Source: Silvania confinis (GTDB taxonomy: Bacteria > Pseudomonadota > Gammaproteobacteria > Enterobacterales > Enterobacteriaceae). From it: DNA of 64,000 nt. The translations under genes and the position numbers were made by a program. Below the pieces are notes generated by a model. It had not been told where the DNA came from. It worked only from the letters and a program-made list of their open reading frames with translations, and did not search any database. The stretch spans positions 310,001 to 374,000 of the forward strand of contig NZ_JAMGZJ010000077.1 in NCBI RefSeq assembly GCF_025564085.1, written 5' to 3'. The number at the start of each line of letters is the position of its first letter. Within the stretch, counting starts at the first letter, position 1. Below are positions 50,712-60,277 of the stretch, one piece after another.

Positions 50712-51579
50712 CTCCTAAGAAGTTGAACGCCAGGCTGTTAATCAGGATTGCCAGCCCCGGAATAGTCACCACCCACCAGCACTCCATCATGTAGGTACGA
50801 CCGCTGGAGATCATCGCCCCCCACTCCGGCTCTGGCGGCTGTGCGCCAAGACCGAGGAAGCCGAGCCCGGCGGCGGTCAGGATGATCCCGGCCATGTTCA
50901 TGGTGATACGGATAATCACCGACGGCAGGCACAGCGGGACAACGTGACGCCACAGGACGCGCACCGGGGAGGCCCCTTGCAAACGCACGGCAGAGATAAA
51001 ATCCGCCTGGCGTAACGAGAGGGTTTCGGCACGCGCCAGACGGGCAATCGGCGGCCAGGCGGTGATGGTAATCGCAATCACCACGTGCTCCAGCCCTGGA
51101 CCGAGGGCGGCGACAAACGCCAGCGCCAGCACCAGGCTCGGGAAGGAGATAAAGATGTCGGTTACGCGCATCAGCACCGCGTCGACCTTACCACCAAAGT
51201 ATCCGGCGGTGACGCCAAGCAGAAGCCCCAGCGGGCCAACGGTGACCGACACCAGCAGCACGATATACAGCGTGATGCGCGAGCCGTACACCAGGCGACT
51301 GAAAATATCCCGGCCAAACTCATCGGTACCGAACCAGTGCTGGGCGTTCGGTGCCACCAGCGCATTATTCAGATCCTGCACCAGCGGGTTATACGGGGCG
51401 ATCCACGGCGCGAAGGCGGCAACAATCAACAGCAGCAGGATGATGCCGCCGCCAATCGCCGTCAGCGGATTACGCGCCATCTGTCCGACAAACCCCGCCG
51501 CACGGCGGGCGGTACGCGCCAGGCGCTGGCGTCCTTCGCTGCGTCCAGCCTGCAGCGGTGTATCCAGAGAAACGGTCAT
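50674..51579 (-). CDS. ABC transporter permease, DppC/OppC-like
   Basis: This inner-membrane permease of the Dpp/Opp family has an N-terminal cytoplasmic segment with a membrane span (about residues 40-62), the OppC-type N-terminal domain, then the permease core. The EAA loop is [21 protein letters not shown] or similar (residues near 180-200). A C-terminal [12 protein letters not shown] is typical. The ATG overlaps the preceding permease stop by four bases. Confidence 0.89.
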   Translation of the reverse strand: MTVSLDTPLQAGRSEGRQRLARTARRAAGFVGQMARNPLTAIGGGIILLLLIVAAFAPWIAPYNPLVQDLNNALVAPNAQHWFGTDEFGRDIFSRLVYGSRITLYIVLLVSVTVGPLGLLLGVTAGYFGGKVDAVLMRVTDIFISFPSLVLALAFVAALGPGLEHVVIAITITAWPPIARLARAETLSLRQADFISAVRLQGASPVRVLWRHVVPLCLPSVIIRITMNMAGIILTAAGLGFLGLGAQPPEPEWGAMISSGRTYMMECWWVVTIPGLAILINSLAFNFLGDGLRDILDPRSN

Positions 51580-52613
51580 GATTTCGTCCTCGGGTCAAAG
51601 AGTTGATACAGCATGTCGGAGAGCAGGTTGAGCATCACGAAGATCGTCCCCACCAGCAGCACGCAGCCCATTACCGCATTCATGTCGCCCAGCAGCAGGC
51701 TGCCGGTCAGATACGAGCCAAACCCAGGCCAGGAGAAGACGGTTTCAATCAGTACCGCCCCTTCCAGCAGCGAGCCGTAGGCCAGCGCCACGACCGTCAG
51801 CAGTTGCACCAGGATGTTACGAAACGCGTGGTTCCAGATTACCTGACGCTCGGTTAAGCCTTTTACCCGGGCGGTGATGATGAATTCCTGCGACAGCTGG
51901 GCCAGCATAAAGCTGCGGGTCATACGGCTGATGTACGCCAGCGAGTGGAAACCGAGCAGCGATGCCGGCAGCACCAGGTGGTTAACCGCATTCCAGAACA
52001 CCGCGCTGTTACCTGCCAGTAAGGCATCGACGGTCATCAGTCCGGTACGGCGCGGCACCACGCCTTCGAGGCCCAAATCCAGCCGTCCGGCGCCGCCTAC
52101 CCAGCCGAGCCAGGCGTAGAACAGCAGCAACCCCATCATCCCCACCCAGAAGATCGGCGTGGAGTAACCGGCCAGGCTGATGATGCGCACCACGTAATCG
52201 GAAATGCTGTTACGACGCGCCGCAGCCAGTACTCCCAGCGGGATCCCCAGCCCGGCACCCACGATAATCGCCATCGTCGCCAGCTCCAGCGTCGCCGGGA
52301 AGACGCGCAGGATGTCATCCAGTACCGGTTTGCCGGTCAGCAGCGCGTTGCCTAAATCGCCGTGCAGCAGGTTGTTAAAGTAAATGCCAAACTGAGTCAG
52401 CAGCGACTGATCAAAGCCCAGTTGGTGATACACCTGCTGATAGGTGCTGTGGTCAGCATCCGGGCCGACAATCGCCAGTACCGGATCCACCGGCATGACG
52501 CGGCCGATGAAAAAGGTCAGTACCAGCAGGCCGAACAGCGTCACCAGCACCTGGGTTAACCGTTTTGAGAAACGCCGGGTGCGGGAGCCAGGCGAAAGGA
52601 TCGCAATACTCAT
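51576..52613 (-). CDS. ABC transporter permease, DppB/OppB-like
   Basis: This is the first permease of the importer. It has about six membrane segments, the typical DppB-type start (FGLLVLTFFIGRVMPVDPV) and an EAA loop region SQEFIITARVKGLTERQV. The length is 345 residues. It overlaps the solute-binding gene by four bases, so all transporter genes are likely translated as a chain. Confidence 0.9.
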   Translation of the reverse strand: MSIAILSPGSRTRRFSKRLTQVLVTLFGLLVLTFFIGRVMPVDPVLAIVGPDADHSTYQQVYHQLGFDQSLLTQFGIYFNNLLHGDLGNALLTGKPVLDDILRVFPATLELATMAIIVGAGLGIPLGVLAAARRNSISDYVVRIISLAGYSTPIFWVGMMGLLLFYAWLGWVGGAGRLDLGLEGVVPRRTGLMTVDALLAGNSAVFWNAVNHLVLPASLLGFHSLAYISRMTRSFMLAQLSQEFIITARVKGLTERQVIWNHAFRNILVQLLTVVALAYGSLLEGAVLIETVFSWPGFGSYLTGSLLLGDMNAVMGCVLLVGTIFVMLNLLSDMLYQLFDPRTKS

Positions 52614-54226
52614 TTTTCACCTCCGGTTTTATACACTTCCCGCAGGAAGGTGGTGGCGGACGGATGCGACTGGAAGTTTTTCACCTCATTACGCACCACC
52701 ACCGAATCGACCATCTGCGACAGCGGGATCAGCGCCGGGATCAGCTGGTCATAACGCACCTGAATCTGCTGATAATCGACAATCTGCTGCTTCGGGTCGC
52801 GCTCGAGCAGCGCTTTGTCGATCATCTCGTTCAGCGGTTTGTCGTAAAAACTGGTACGCCAGCCCTGGAAGTTGGTCAGGCGGGCTTCGTCGCTGTTATC
52901 CGGGTTGTAGACCAGCGCGCGCAGGCTGGAGTGTGGATGCGGCTCAACGCCGCTGCCGCCGCGCCCGACCAGCATGTCGAACTTACGTTCGCGCATTGCG
53001 CCGTAAATCTGGTTGCCGGTGCCGGTGATGATTTTGGCGTTAATCCCCGCCTGCATCAGGGTGGACTGCACCGCAATGGCAATATTAAGGAATGGCTGAT
53101 CCGCCAGCACCCGCAGGGTAGTGTCGAAACCATCTGGATAGCCCGCTTCGGCCAGCAGTTTTTTGGCGCGAGGAATATCCAACGCGTAGCCTGGATCCGG
53201 CAGCGTTGACGGCATCCCGGCCTTGATTGGGCGCTGGTGCAGCACGCCGTAGCCCGGCATCAGCGCTTTGTTGATGCCCTGATAGTCAATCAGGTAGCGC
53301 ACCGCTTCGCGCACTTTCGGGTTGGCGAAGTGATCTTCTTTCATGCTCATCGCCACGTAGTAGACCGTGCCCTTCTGCACGGCTTCCACGGTCAGCTGCG
53401 GATCCTTACGCAGGGCATTGATGTCGGCTACCGCCATATTGCTGGCAATATCCAGATCGCCCTTCTCCACCATCAGGCGCAGGGTTTGCGATTCCTGGAA
53501 GTGGCGCAACACCACCCGGTTCATCTTCGGCTCTTCGCGCCAGTAACTCGGGTTGCGCTGCATGCGTAGCACGTCTTTCGCCTGCCAGGTTTCCAGCATA
53601 AACGGCCCGGAACCGGCTTCGTTGGTGGTCAGCCAGCGGTTGCCCCAGTCGTTATTGACCTCGTGGCTCTGCACCGTTTTGCGATCCAGTACGCCGAGGT
53701 TGCCCAGCGCGCCAAGGGAGTAGATCACCAGCTGCGGGTCGTTGGCCTTCGGCAGGGTAAGCTGCACGGTGTAGTCATCAACGGCTTTGACCTGCTGATC
53801 GATGTTCTTCTTGCTAAAACCGTAGGATTTCCACACCGAAGCCTGAGCCAGGTTGAGATGCAGCAGGCGGCGCATCGACCACACCACGTCCTCGGCGGTG
53901 AGCGGGTTGCCGGAGTGGAAGGTCACGTTGTCGCGCAGGTGGAAGGTCAGGGTTTTGCCATCCGGGGCAATATCCCAGGACTTCGCCAGCGCCGGTTTGA
54001 CGTTGGTGAGGGTATTAGGATCCAGCTCCACCAGCGAATCGTAGAGATTGACCACAATGCCGACCACTTCGTTACCGGTCATCGCGGCCGGATCGAGGGT
54101 CAGCAGGTTGTTCATGTTCATGCCGATGATGAGCTGATCGGACGGCGTTTTTGCGTTCGCCGCCCCGCTCCCCATCATCAGCGAGAGCGCGAGTAAACAC
54201 GCCCCGGCTAAGGGAGATCGTTTCAT
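52610..54226 (-). CDS. Periplasmic solute-binding protein, family 5 (Dpp/Opp type)
   Basis: This protein binds the transported solute in the periplasm. A signal peptide of about 25 residues ends ...GSGAANA before KTPSDQ. The mature part is the long, three-domain family 5 fold of 510 residues, with NLYDSLVELDPNT near the N-terminus and LTFHLRDNVTFHSGNPLTAEDVVWS as the family signature. Family members bind peptides, nickel, or sugars and their derivatives, and the ligand here cannot be read. The linked enzyme gene upstream suggests a sugar acid or related compound, by inference. Confidence 0.9.
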   Translation of the reverse strand: MKRSPLAGACLLALSLMMGSGAANAKTPSDQLIIGMNMNNLLTLDPAAMTGNEVVGIVVNLYDSLVELDPNTLTNVKPALAKSWDIAPDGKTLTFHLRDNVTFHSGNPLTAEDVVWSMRRLLHLNLAQASVWKSYGFSKKNIDQQVKAVDDYTVQLTLPKANDPQLVIYSLGALGNLGVLDRKTVQSHEVNNDWGNRWLTTNEAGSGPFMLETWQAKDVLRMQRNPSYWREEPKMNRVVLRHFQESQTLRLMVEKGDLDIASNMAVADINALRKDPQLTVEAVQKGTVYYVAMSMKEDHFANPKVREAVRYLIDYQGINKALMPGYGVLHQRPIKAGMPSTLPDPGYALDIPRAKKLLAEAGYPDGFDTTLRVLADQPFLNIAIAVQSTLMQAGINAKIITGTGNQIYGAMRERKFDMLVGRGGSGVEPHPHSSLRALVYNPDNSDEARLTNFQGWRTSFYDKPLNEMIDKALLERDPKQQIVDYQQIQVRYDQLIPALIPLSQMVDSVVVRNEVKNFQSHPSATTFLREVYKTGGEK

Positions 54227-54259
54227 GTATATATCGCCTGTAGGGTACGTTTTTATTTG

Positions 54260-55414
54260 TCAGTCGTGGCTGACGGTATTGGCTTCGATATATGCAAAAT
54301 TAATGTCTTCGCCCAATCCTGGGCGATCCGGCAGGGTGACAATGCCGTTCTCGTCCATCGGGTCGACGATGCTGTGGAGATACGCGGCCGGGACATCGTA
54401 GTCGAGGAACGGGTGCAGCAGGCCACGCTCGTACCAGCGACAGTTCTTGATGGCACCAATCACCGCCAGGCTTGCCGCGCCGTTGCCGTGCACTTCGCAG
54501 TCCATGCCGAATGCTTCGGCGAGATTTGCCACCTTCAGGGTTGGTGAAATGCCGCCGACGCCGTTGGAACCGGCACGCAGAATGTCGCAGGCCCCGGCTT
54601 TGATCCAGTCGGCACGGCTGTGATGTTTACCGCCGAGGCTTTCTGGCCCAATGATCGGAATCGACAGGTTTTCGGCAAGCCAGGCGTATGAGGACATGCT
54701 CTCCTCTTCCATGGGTTCTTCGAACCACGCGAAGTTGAGCTTTTCCAGCTCCTTACCGATGTACAGCGCTTCGGTGCGGCTGTACCAGTGGTAGCCGTCG
54801 ATCATCAGGTCGATATCCGGACCGACCGCCTCACGCACTGCGGCACAGGCTTTGACATCCATCTTTGGGTTAGGGGCAAACGAGACCGGCGGCATCCAGG
54901 TGTGCAGCTTGATCGCTTTATAGCCGCGCGCGACCAGGGTTTCAGCAAAGCTGGCGTATTCGTCCGGGGTTGAGAGGCCGCCCGGCAGGTCATCCCCGCA
55001 CATGGTGCTGCCGTAAGCCGGGACTTTATCGCGATAGCCGCCGAGCAGTTTCCACACCGGCACGTTGAGCTTGCGGCCAATCAGATCCCACAGCGCCTGC
55101 TCGACAAATCCCAGCGCGCGCTCGGTCAGCTGATGGGCGCTACCGCGCTGCCAGTGCGCCAGCTCCTGCCAGATTTTCTCGCGGTTGAACGCATCCTGGC
55201 CGATCATCACTTTACGAAAGAAGGTATTGACTACAAAAGGGCGCACCACTTCCGGCGGTGCAAATGAATACCCTTTGGTGCCATCGTCTGCGGTAATGGT
55301 CAGCATCGCCATTTTAGCCAGACTTTCCGGCCCCGGATGAGAGTGCCCGGCAGTGTCGGAAACCCGACGCGTGGGATACTGAAAGACGGTGACATTTACA
55401 GATTCGATTTTCAT
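54260..55414 (-). CDS. Mandelate racemase/muconate lactonizing enzyme family protein
   Basis: This 384-residue enolase-superfamily enzyme probably abstracts the alpha proton of a carboxylate substrate, most often an acid sugar in this subgroup. Metal ligands are clear: Asp206 (MIDGYHW), Glu232 (WFEEP) and Glu258 (GPESLGG). Acid/base residues are Lys169 in KLH (the second strand is KxH rather than KxK) and His309 in EVHGNG. The residue that I align with the dyad Asp of L-talarate dehydratase is Gly282. No function is assigned. It is first in an operon with a Dpp-type importer, which points to import and catabolism of one substrate. Confidence 0.85.
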   Translation of the reverse strand: MKIESVNVTVFQYPTRRVSDTAGHSHPGPESLAKMAMLTITADDGTKGYSFAPPEVVRPFVVNTFFRKVMIGQDAFNREKIWQELAHWQRGSAHQLTERALGFVEQALWDLIGRKLNVPVWKLLGGYRDKVPAYGSTMCGDDLPGGLSTPDEYASFAETLVARGYKAIKLHTWMPPVSFAPNPKMDVKACAAVREAVGPDIDLMIDGYHWYSRTEALYIGKELEKLNFAWFEEPMEEESMSSYAWLAENLSIPIIGPESLGGKHHSRADWIKAGACDILRAGSNGVGGISPTLKVANLAEAFGMDCEVHGNGAASLAVIGAIKNCRWYERGLLHPFLDYDVPAAYLHSIVDPMDENGIVTLPDRPGLGEDINFAYIEANTVSHD

Positions 55415-55743
55415 TATCAGTCCTTAAAACAACGTTGGTTCTGCGCGGCTTCGCAATATGAAAAGCTGTTTCGAAACTAACTTTAAGCGCAAATTTCATC
55501 CACAGCCTTAGACAAATTCCGCTAAGCGTCGACCATTTTCTGTGCATCTGCACGGCAAGAAGTGACACTTTTCACAAAAGGCGGGGGAAGTGTGATGTGG
55601 ATCGGGCTAGTGAGTGGGGTGAAATGAAATGGAGTTTCGAATAAGGTTGGGGGCGATAATACCCCTCACCCCGGCCCTTTCCCGAGGGGAAAGGGCGAAA
55701 ACAGGACAGCAGATTTCCCCCACACCAGAGGGAAATTTGAGCG
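55415..55743. promoter_or_regulatory. Control region of the ABC/MR operon and 3' end of fbaB
   Basis: Both flanking genes read on the minus strand, so this 329-base gap holds the fbaB 3' end on the right and the promoter of the accessory operon on the left. A perfect palindrome GTTTCGAAAC (55468-55477) lies about 55-65 bases before the enzyme ATG and is a candidate operator. A CCCTTTCCC-type hairpin is at 55674-55696. No regulator gene is next to the operon. No open frame was convincing. Confidence 0.5.
55674..55696. repeat. GCCCTTTCCC/GGGAAAGGGC intergenic palindrome
   Basis: A 10-base perfect stem encloses a short GAG-type loop, preceded by CCCCTCACCCC. It is a variant of the palindromes at 4142 and 49001. 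It lies downstream of fbaB and could act as a 3' hairpin. Confidence 0.6.
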
Positions 55744-56796
55744 TCAGGCAATTGTCACTTTGCTGTCCAGGTAGACATCCTGCACCGCGTTGATCAACTT
55801 CACGCCGTCGGCCATCGATTTTTTAAACGCCTTGCGACCCAGGATCAGCCCCATCCCGCCCGCGCGTTTGTTAATCACCGCCGTGCGCACCGCATCAGCG
55901 AGATCGTTTTCACCGCCCGCCGCACCGCCGGAGTTAATCAGCCCGGCGCGGCCCATGTAGCAATTTGCCAGCTGGTAGCGCACCAGATCGATAGGGTTGT
56001 CACTGGTCAGCTTGCTGTACACCCGATCGTCGGTATAGCCGAATTTGACCGCCTGGTAACCGCCGTTATTTTCGGCCATTTTCTGCTTCACGATATCCGC
56101 CCCAATGGTGGCCGCCAGGTGGTTAGCCTGCCCGGTCAGGTCGGCGGAGACGTGATAATCGGTACCGTCTTTGTTAAACGCCGGGTTGCGCAGATAGGCC
56201 CACAGCACCGTCACCAGGCCCAGCTCGTGCGCGCGCTCAAAGGCCGCTGAAATCTCTTCTATCTGACGGCGCGACTGCTCTGAGCCAAAGTAAATGGTCG
56301 CCCCCACCGCAACAGCGCCCATATTGAATGCCTGCTCGACGCTGGCATACAGGGTCTGGTCATATTCGGTGGGATAACTCAGGGTTTCGTTATGGTTCAG
56401 TTTCACCAGGAACGGAATGCGGTGGGCATAGCGCCGCGACACTGAGGCCAGCACGCCGTAAGTAGAAGCCACGCAGTTACAGCCCGCCTCAATCGCCAGC
56501 TCCACAATGTTCTTCGGATCAAAATAGAGCGGATTGGCGGCAAACGACGCCCCCGCTGAGTGCTCCACGCCCTGGTCAACCGGCAGAATCGACAGATAGC
56601 CCGTTCCGCCCAGCCGCCCGGTGTTATACAGCGTCTGCATATTGCGCAGCACGGCAGGTGGGCGGTTATTGTCGACCATCACCCGGTCAACGTAGTCGTG
56701 ACCAGGCAGATAAAGATGGTCGGCTGGAATGGTTATACAACGATGCTGTAACAGGCTGTCGGCGTCTTTGCCAAGCAGCTGCGCAATATCAGTCAT
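55744..56796 (-). CDS. fbaB: Class I fructose-bisphosphate aldolase FbaB (DhnA type)
   Basis: FbaB cleaves fructose-1,6-bisphosphate using a Schiff-base lysine and is used mainly in gluconeogenic growth. It belongs to the DhnA family and matches E. coli FbaB over its whole length, with stretches such as [39 protein letters not shown] and [15 protein letters not shown]. The start at [16 protein letters not shown] gives 350 residues, the E. coli length, with GGGAG eight bases upstream. An ATG 18 codons earlier adds unrelated residues. Confidence 0.96.
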   Translation of the reverse strand: MTDIAQLLGKDADSLLQHRCITIPADHLYLPGHDYVDRVMVDNNRPPAVLRNMQTLYNTGRLGGTGYLSILPVDQGVEHSAGASFAANPLYFDPKNIVELAIEAGCNCVASTYGVLASVSRRYAHRIPFLVKLNHNETLSYPTEYDQTLYASVEQAFNMGAVAVGATIYFGSEQSRRQIEEISAAFERAHELGLVTVLWAYLRNPAFNKDGTDYHVSADLTGQANHLAATIGADIVKQKMAENNGGYQAVKFGYTDDRVYSKLTSDNPIDLVRYQLANCYMGRAGLINSGGAAGGENDLADAVRTAVINKRAGGMGLILGRKAFKKSMADGVKLINAVQDVYLDSKVTIA

Positions 56797-57048
56797 AGCT
56801 TTGCTCCCGTCAGGGCCGACGTGATGTCGGCGCGTAGTATCCAGGCTCACATTTTTGTGAGCAGACTAAGCCTGGTACCGCCTGAACAGATTTTCCACCA
56901 CCTGCCGCGCATTTCCGTGCCGGTTGCTGGCGCGTTTGGTGTACAACATTTTTGTTACATTGATCAAACATTCTCCACAAAGGTATTTCAAAGGTATTAT
57001 TGAGTGGTATGTTAAAGGCGTACCCTCTCTGACATGCAGGATTAAACA

Positions 57049-58326
57049 ATGAAAACGAAAGTCCAACTGTCATTCATGATGTTTGTTGAATGGTTTATCT
57101 GGGGCGCATGGTTTGTGCCGCTGTGGCTGTGGCTGAGTAAAAGCGGCTTTAGCGCAGGAGAAATCGGCTGGTCGTATGCCTGTACCGCGATTGCGGCGAT
57201 CCTTTCACCAATCCTGGTTGGCTCGCTGACCGACCGCTTCTTTGCCGCCCAGAAAGTGCTGGCAGTGCTGATGTTTGCCGGCGCGGTGCTGATGTACTTT
57301 GCCGCACAACAAACCGAGTTCAGTTCCTTCTTCCCGCTGCTGCTGGCCTATTCCCTGACCTATATGCCGACCATCGCGCTGACCAACAGTATCGCTTTTG
57401 CCAACGTTGACGATGTGGAGGCGGATTTCCCGCGCATTCGCGTCATGGGCACTATCGGCTGGATCGCCTCCGGCCTGGCCTGCGGGTTCCTGCCGCAGAT
57501 GCTGGGCTTTAGCGACATCTCGGATACCAATATTCCGCTGCTGATGACTGCCGCCAGCTCTGCCCTGCTCGGCGTATTCGCGCTGTTTCTGCCAAACACG
57601 CCACCGAAGAGTACCGGCAAGCTGGATCTGAAAGTGATGCTGGGGCTGGATGCCCTGATCCTGCTGCGCGACAGGAACTTCCTGGTGTTCTTCTTCTGCT
57701 CGTTCCTGTTCGCGATGCCGCTGGCGTTCTACTACATCTTCGCCACCGGCTACCTGACGGAAGTGGGCATGAAAAACGCCACGGGCTGGATGACGCTCGG
57801 TCAGTTCTCAGAAATTTTCTTTATGCTGGCCCTGCCGTTCTTCACCAAACGCTTTGGTATTAAAAAGGTCCTGCTGCTGGGTCTGATTACCGCCGCCATC
57901 CGCTACGCCTTTTTTGTCTTCGGCGGCGCGGAAGAGTACTTCACCTACGGCCTGCTGTTCCTCGGTATTTTGCTGCACGGCGTGAGCTATGACTTCTACT
58001 ACGTGACCGCGTACATCTACGTGGACAAAAAGGCGCCGGTGCACATGCGTACCGCCGCGCAGGGCTTGATTACGCTGTGCTGTCAGGGCTTTGGTAGCCT
58101 GTTGGGCTACCGTCTGGGCGGCGTGATGATGGAAAAAATGTTCGCTTACAAAGAGCCGGTGAATGGGCTGACCTTCAACTGGGCCGGGATGTGGACATTT
58201 GGTGCAATCATGATTGCGGTGATTGCCGTGCTGTTTATGCTGTTTTTCCGCGAATCGGATAAAGAGATCACCGCAATTGAGGTGGTTGATGGCGATACCG
58301 CGCTGACACGAGGGGAAGTTAAATGA
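57049..58326 (+). CDS. yegT: Nucleoside-type MFS transporter YegT
   Basis: YegT belongs to the nucleoside:H+ symporter family with NupG and XapB; its substrate is unproven. It has twelve membrane segments and the conserved N-terminus FMMFVEWFIWGAWFVPLW. The length of 425 residues equals that of E. coli. It is the first gene of yegTUV, with a four-base ATGA overlap into yegU. The neighbouring ADP-ribosylglycohydrolase and sugar kinase suggest a nucleoside-like substrate that is split and phosphorylated. Confidence 0.94.
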   Translation: MKTKVQLSFMMFVEWFIWGAWFVPLWLWLSKSGFSAGEIGWSYACTAIAAILSPILVGSLTDRFFAAQKVLAVLMFAGAVLMYFAAQQTEFSSFFPLLLAYSLTYMPTIALTNSIAFANVDDVEADFPRIRVMGTIGWIASGLACGFLPQMLGFSDISDTNIPLLMTAASSALLGVFALFLPNTPPKSTGKLDLKVMLGLDALILLRDRNFLVFFFCSFLFAMPLAFYYIFATGYLTEVGMKNATGWMTLGQFSEIFFMLALPFFTKRFGIKKVLLLGLITAAIRYAFFVFGGAEEYFTYGLLFLGILLHGVSYDFYYVTAYIYVDKKAPVHMRTAAQGLITLCCQGFGSLLGYRLGGVMMEKMFAYKEPVNGLTFNWAGMWTFGAIMIAVIAVLFMLFFRESDKEITAIEVVDGDTALTRGEVK

Positions 58327-59327
58327 AACAAGAACGTGTTCTCGGTGCCCTTTACGGGCAGGCGTTAGGGGATGCGATGGGCATGCCATCGGAGCTGTGG
58401 CCGAGAAAGCGCGTCAAAGCGCACTTCGGCTGGATCGACCGGTTTTTACCCGGTCCGGCGGAAAACAATGCGGCCTGTTATTTCAACCGCGCGGAGTTTA
58501 CCGATGATACCTCGATGGCGCTGTGTCTCGCAGATGCGATTATCGAGTGCGACGGGCAGATAAACGCTGACGCGATCGGTAAACATATCCTGCGCTGGGC
58601 GCTTGATTTCGACGCCTTTAATAAAAACGTGCTCGGTCCGACATCGAAAATCGCCCTCAACGCCATTCGCGACGGTAAACCGGTCAGCGAGCTGGAAAAT
58701 AACGGCGTCACCAACGGGGCGGCGATGCGTGCCTCCCCGCTGGGCTGCCTGCTCCCAACAGTCCCTCTGGAGCAGTTTGTTGAGCAGGTCGCGCTGGCCT
58801 CCAGCCCGACCCATAAATCGGATCTCGCCATCGCCGGTGCGGTGGTGATTGCCTGGGCGATTTCGCGCGCCATCGACGGGGAGAGCTGGCAGAACATCGT
58901 TGACGCCCTGCCGGGCATCGCTCGCTATGCGCAGGAAGCCAAACCCACAACCTTCAGTGCATCGCTTGCCGCGCGCATTGAACTGGCGCTCAAAACCGTG
59001 CGAGAGGCCAATGGCACAGAGTCCGCCAGCGAGCAGGTTTATCACCTGGTTGGGGCGGGAACCAGCACCATTGAGTCGGTTCCGGCGGCGATCGCGATGG
59101 TCGAGCTGGCAGCGACTGACCCGAACCGCTGCGCCATTTTATGCGCCAACCTGGGCGGTGATACCGACACCATTGGCGCGATGGCAACGGCTATCTGCGG
59201 GGCACTGCACGGCGTGCAGGCGATTGACCCGGCGCTTAAGGGCGAGCTCGATGCCGTTAACCAGCTCGATTTTGGCGCTTATTGCGACAAACTCCTGCAC
59301 TATCGGGAGCAAAGGGAGGGCCTATGA
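58323..59327 (+). CDS. yegU: ADP-ribosylglycohydrolase-family protein YegU
   Basis: YegU has the Mg-binding motifs of the ADP-ribosylglycohydrolase family: FTDDTSMALCLAD near residue 60 and LGGDTDTIGAMATA near 278. The overall fold and 334-residue length match E. coli YegU. In context it probably cleaves an N-glycosidic bond in a compound brought in by YegT; that is inference. It overlaps yegT and yegV by four bases each. Confidence 0.93.
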   Translation: MKQERVLGALYGQALGDAMGMPSELWPRKRVKAHFGWIDRFLPGPAENNAACYFNRAEFTDDTSMALCLADAIIECDGQINADAIGKHILRWALDFDAFNKNVLGPTSKIALNAIRDGKPVSELENNGVTNGAAMRASPLGCLLPTVPLEQFVEQVALASSPTHKSDLAIAGAVVIAWAISRAIDGESWQNIVDALPGIARYAQEAKPTTFSASLAARIELALKTVREANGTESASEQVYHLVGAGTSTIESVPAAIAMVELAATDPNRCAILCANLGGDTDTIGAMATAICGALHGVQAIDPALKGELDAVNQLDFGAYCDKLLHYREQREGL

Positions 59328-60277
59328 GTTCTTTTTCCCAACGGCTTGCAGCGTTACACACTACCCGCCCGGTCACGGTGCTGGGTGCCGCAGTGATTGA
59401 CGTGATCGCCGATGCCTATGCCCTGCCCTGGCGCGGGTGTGACATCGAGCTTAAACAGCAGGGCGTCAACATTGGCGGCTGTGCGCTGAATATCGCCATC
59501 GCCCTGAAACGGCTGGGGATCAGCGCACAAAACGCGCTGCCTGTCGGTCATGGCGTGTGGGCGGAGATTATTCGTCACGCGATGGCAAAACAGGATCTGC
59601 ACAGCGTTGTGGAAGCCGACACCGGCGACAACGGCTGGTGCCTGGCGCTGGTGGAGCCCGACGGCGAACGCACGTTTATGTCGTTCAGCGGCGTGGAGAA
59701 TCAGTGGCAGCAATCCTGGCTTGATGCGCTTAATGTGCCGAATAACAGCCTGGTCTATCTGTCCGGTTATCAGTTGGCCTCACCGTGCGGGGCGTTACTG
59801 ACAGACTGGCTGGAAGGCCTGCAGAACGTGACGGCGTTTATCGATTTTGGCCCACGGATTGCGGATATTCCTGACGCGCTGATGACGCGGATTATGGCCT
59901 GCAAGCCGATCGTGTCGCTCAATCGTCAGGAGTCGCAACTGGCTGCTGAAAGATGGGGGGTCGAAGATGACAGGTTGGGCGCTTACTGGCAGCAACGGTT
60001 CGGCTCCGTGCTGATTGTACGTCACGACAAGGACGGTGCAGCCTGGTACGATGCTGAGAGTTCGGGCTACGTTCCTGCGTTTGCGGCCAGCGTGGTCGAC
60101 ACCATTGGCGCAGGTGACAGCCACGCGGGCGGCACGCTCGCCGGGCTGGCGGCGGGATGGAGCCTGGCGGACGCCGTGATGCTGGGCAATGCGGTGGCCG
60201 CCTGGGTGGTCAGCCATCGCGGGGGAGACTGTGCGCCCACGCGCGCAGAATTACTCCTCGCACACAAAGACGTATAG
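59324..60277 (+). CDS. yegV: PfkB-family sugar kinase YegV
   Basis: YegV is a ribokinase-like kinase with the C-terminal signature VDTIGAGDSHAGG, whose Asp is catalytic, and an N-terminal glycine pair in NIGGCALNIAIALK. I chose the ATG that overlaps the yegU stop (ATGA) with GGGAGG upstream, giving 317 residues; an ATG 14 codons earlier lacks family sequence. It overlaps the convergent yegW by 27 bases. It probably phosphorylates the sugar released by YegU. Confidence 0.92.
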   Translation: MSSFSQRLAALHTTRPVTVLGAAVIDVIADAYALPWRGCDIELKQQGVNIGGCALNIAIALKRLGISAQNALPVGHGVWAEIIRHAMAKQDLHSVVEADTGDNGWCLALVEPDGERTFMSFSGVENQWQQSWLDALNVPNNSLVYLSGYQLASPCGALLTDWLEGLQNVTAFIDFGPRIADIPDALMTRIMACKPIVSLNRQESQLAAERWGVEDDRLGAYWQQRFGSVLIVRHDKDGAAWYDAESSGYVPAFAASVVDTIGAGDSHAGGTLAGLAAGWSLADAVMLGNAVAAWVVSHRGGDCAPTRAELLLAHKDV

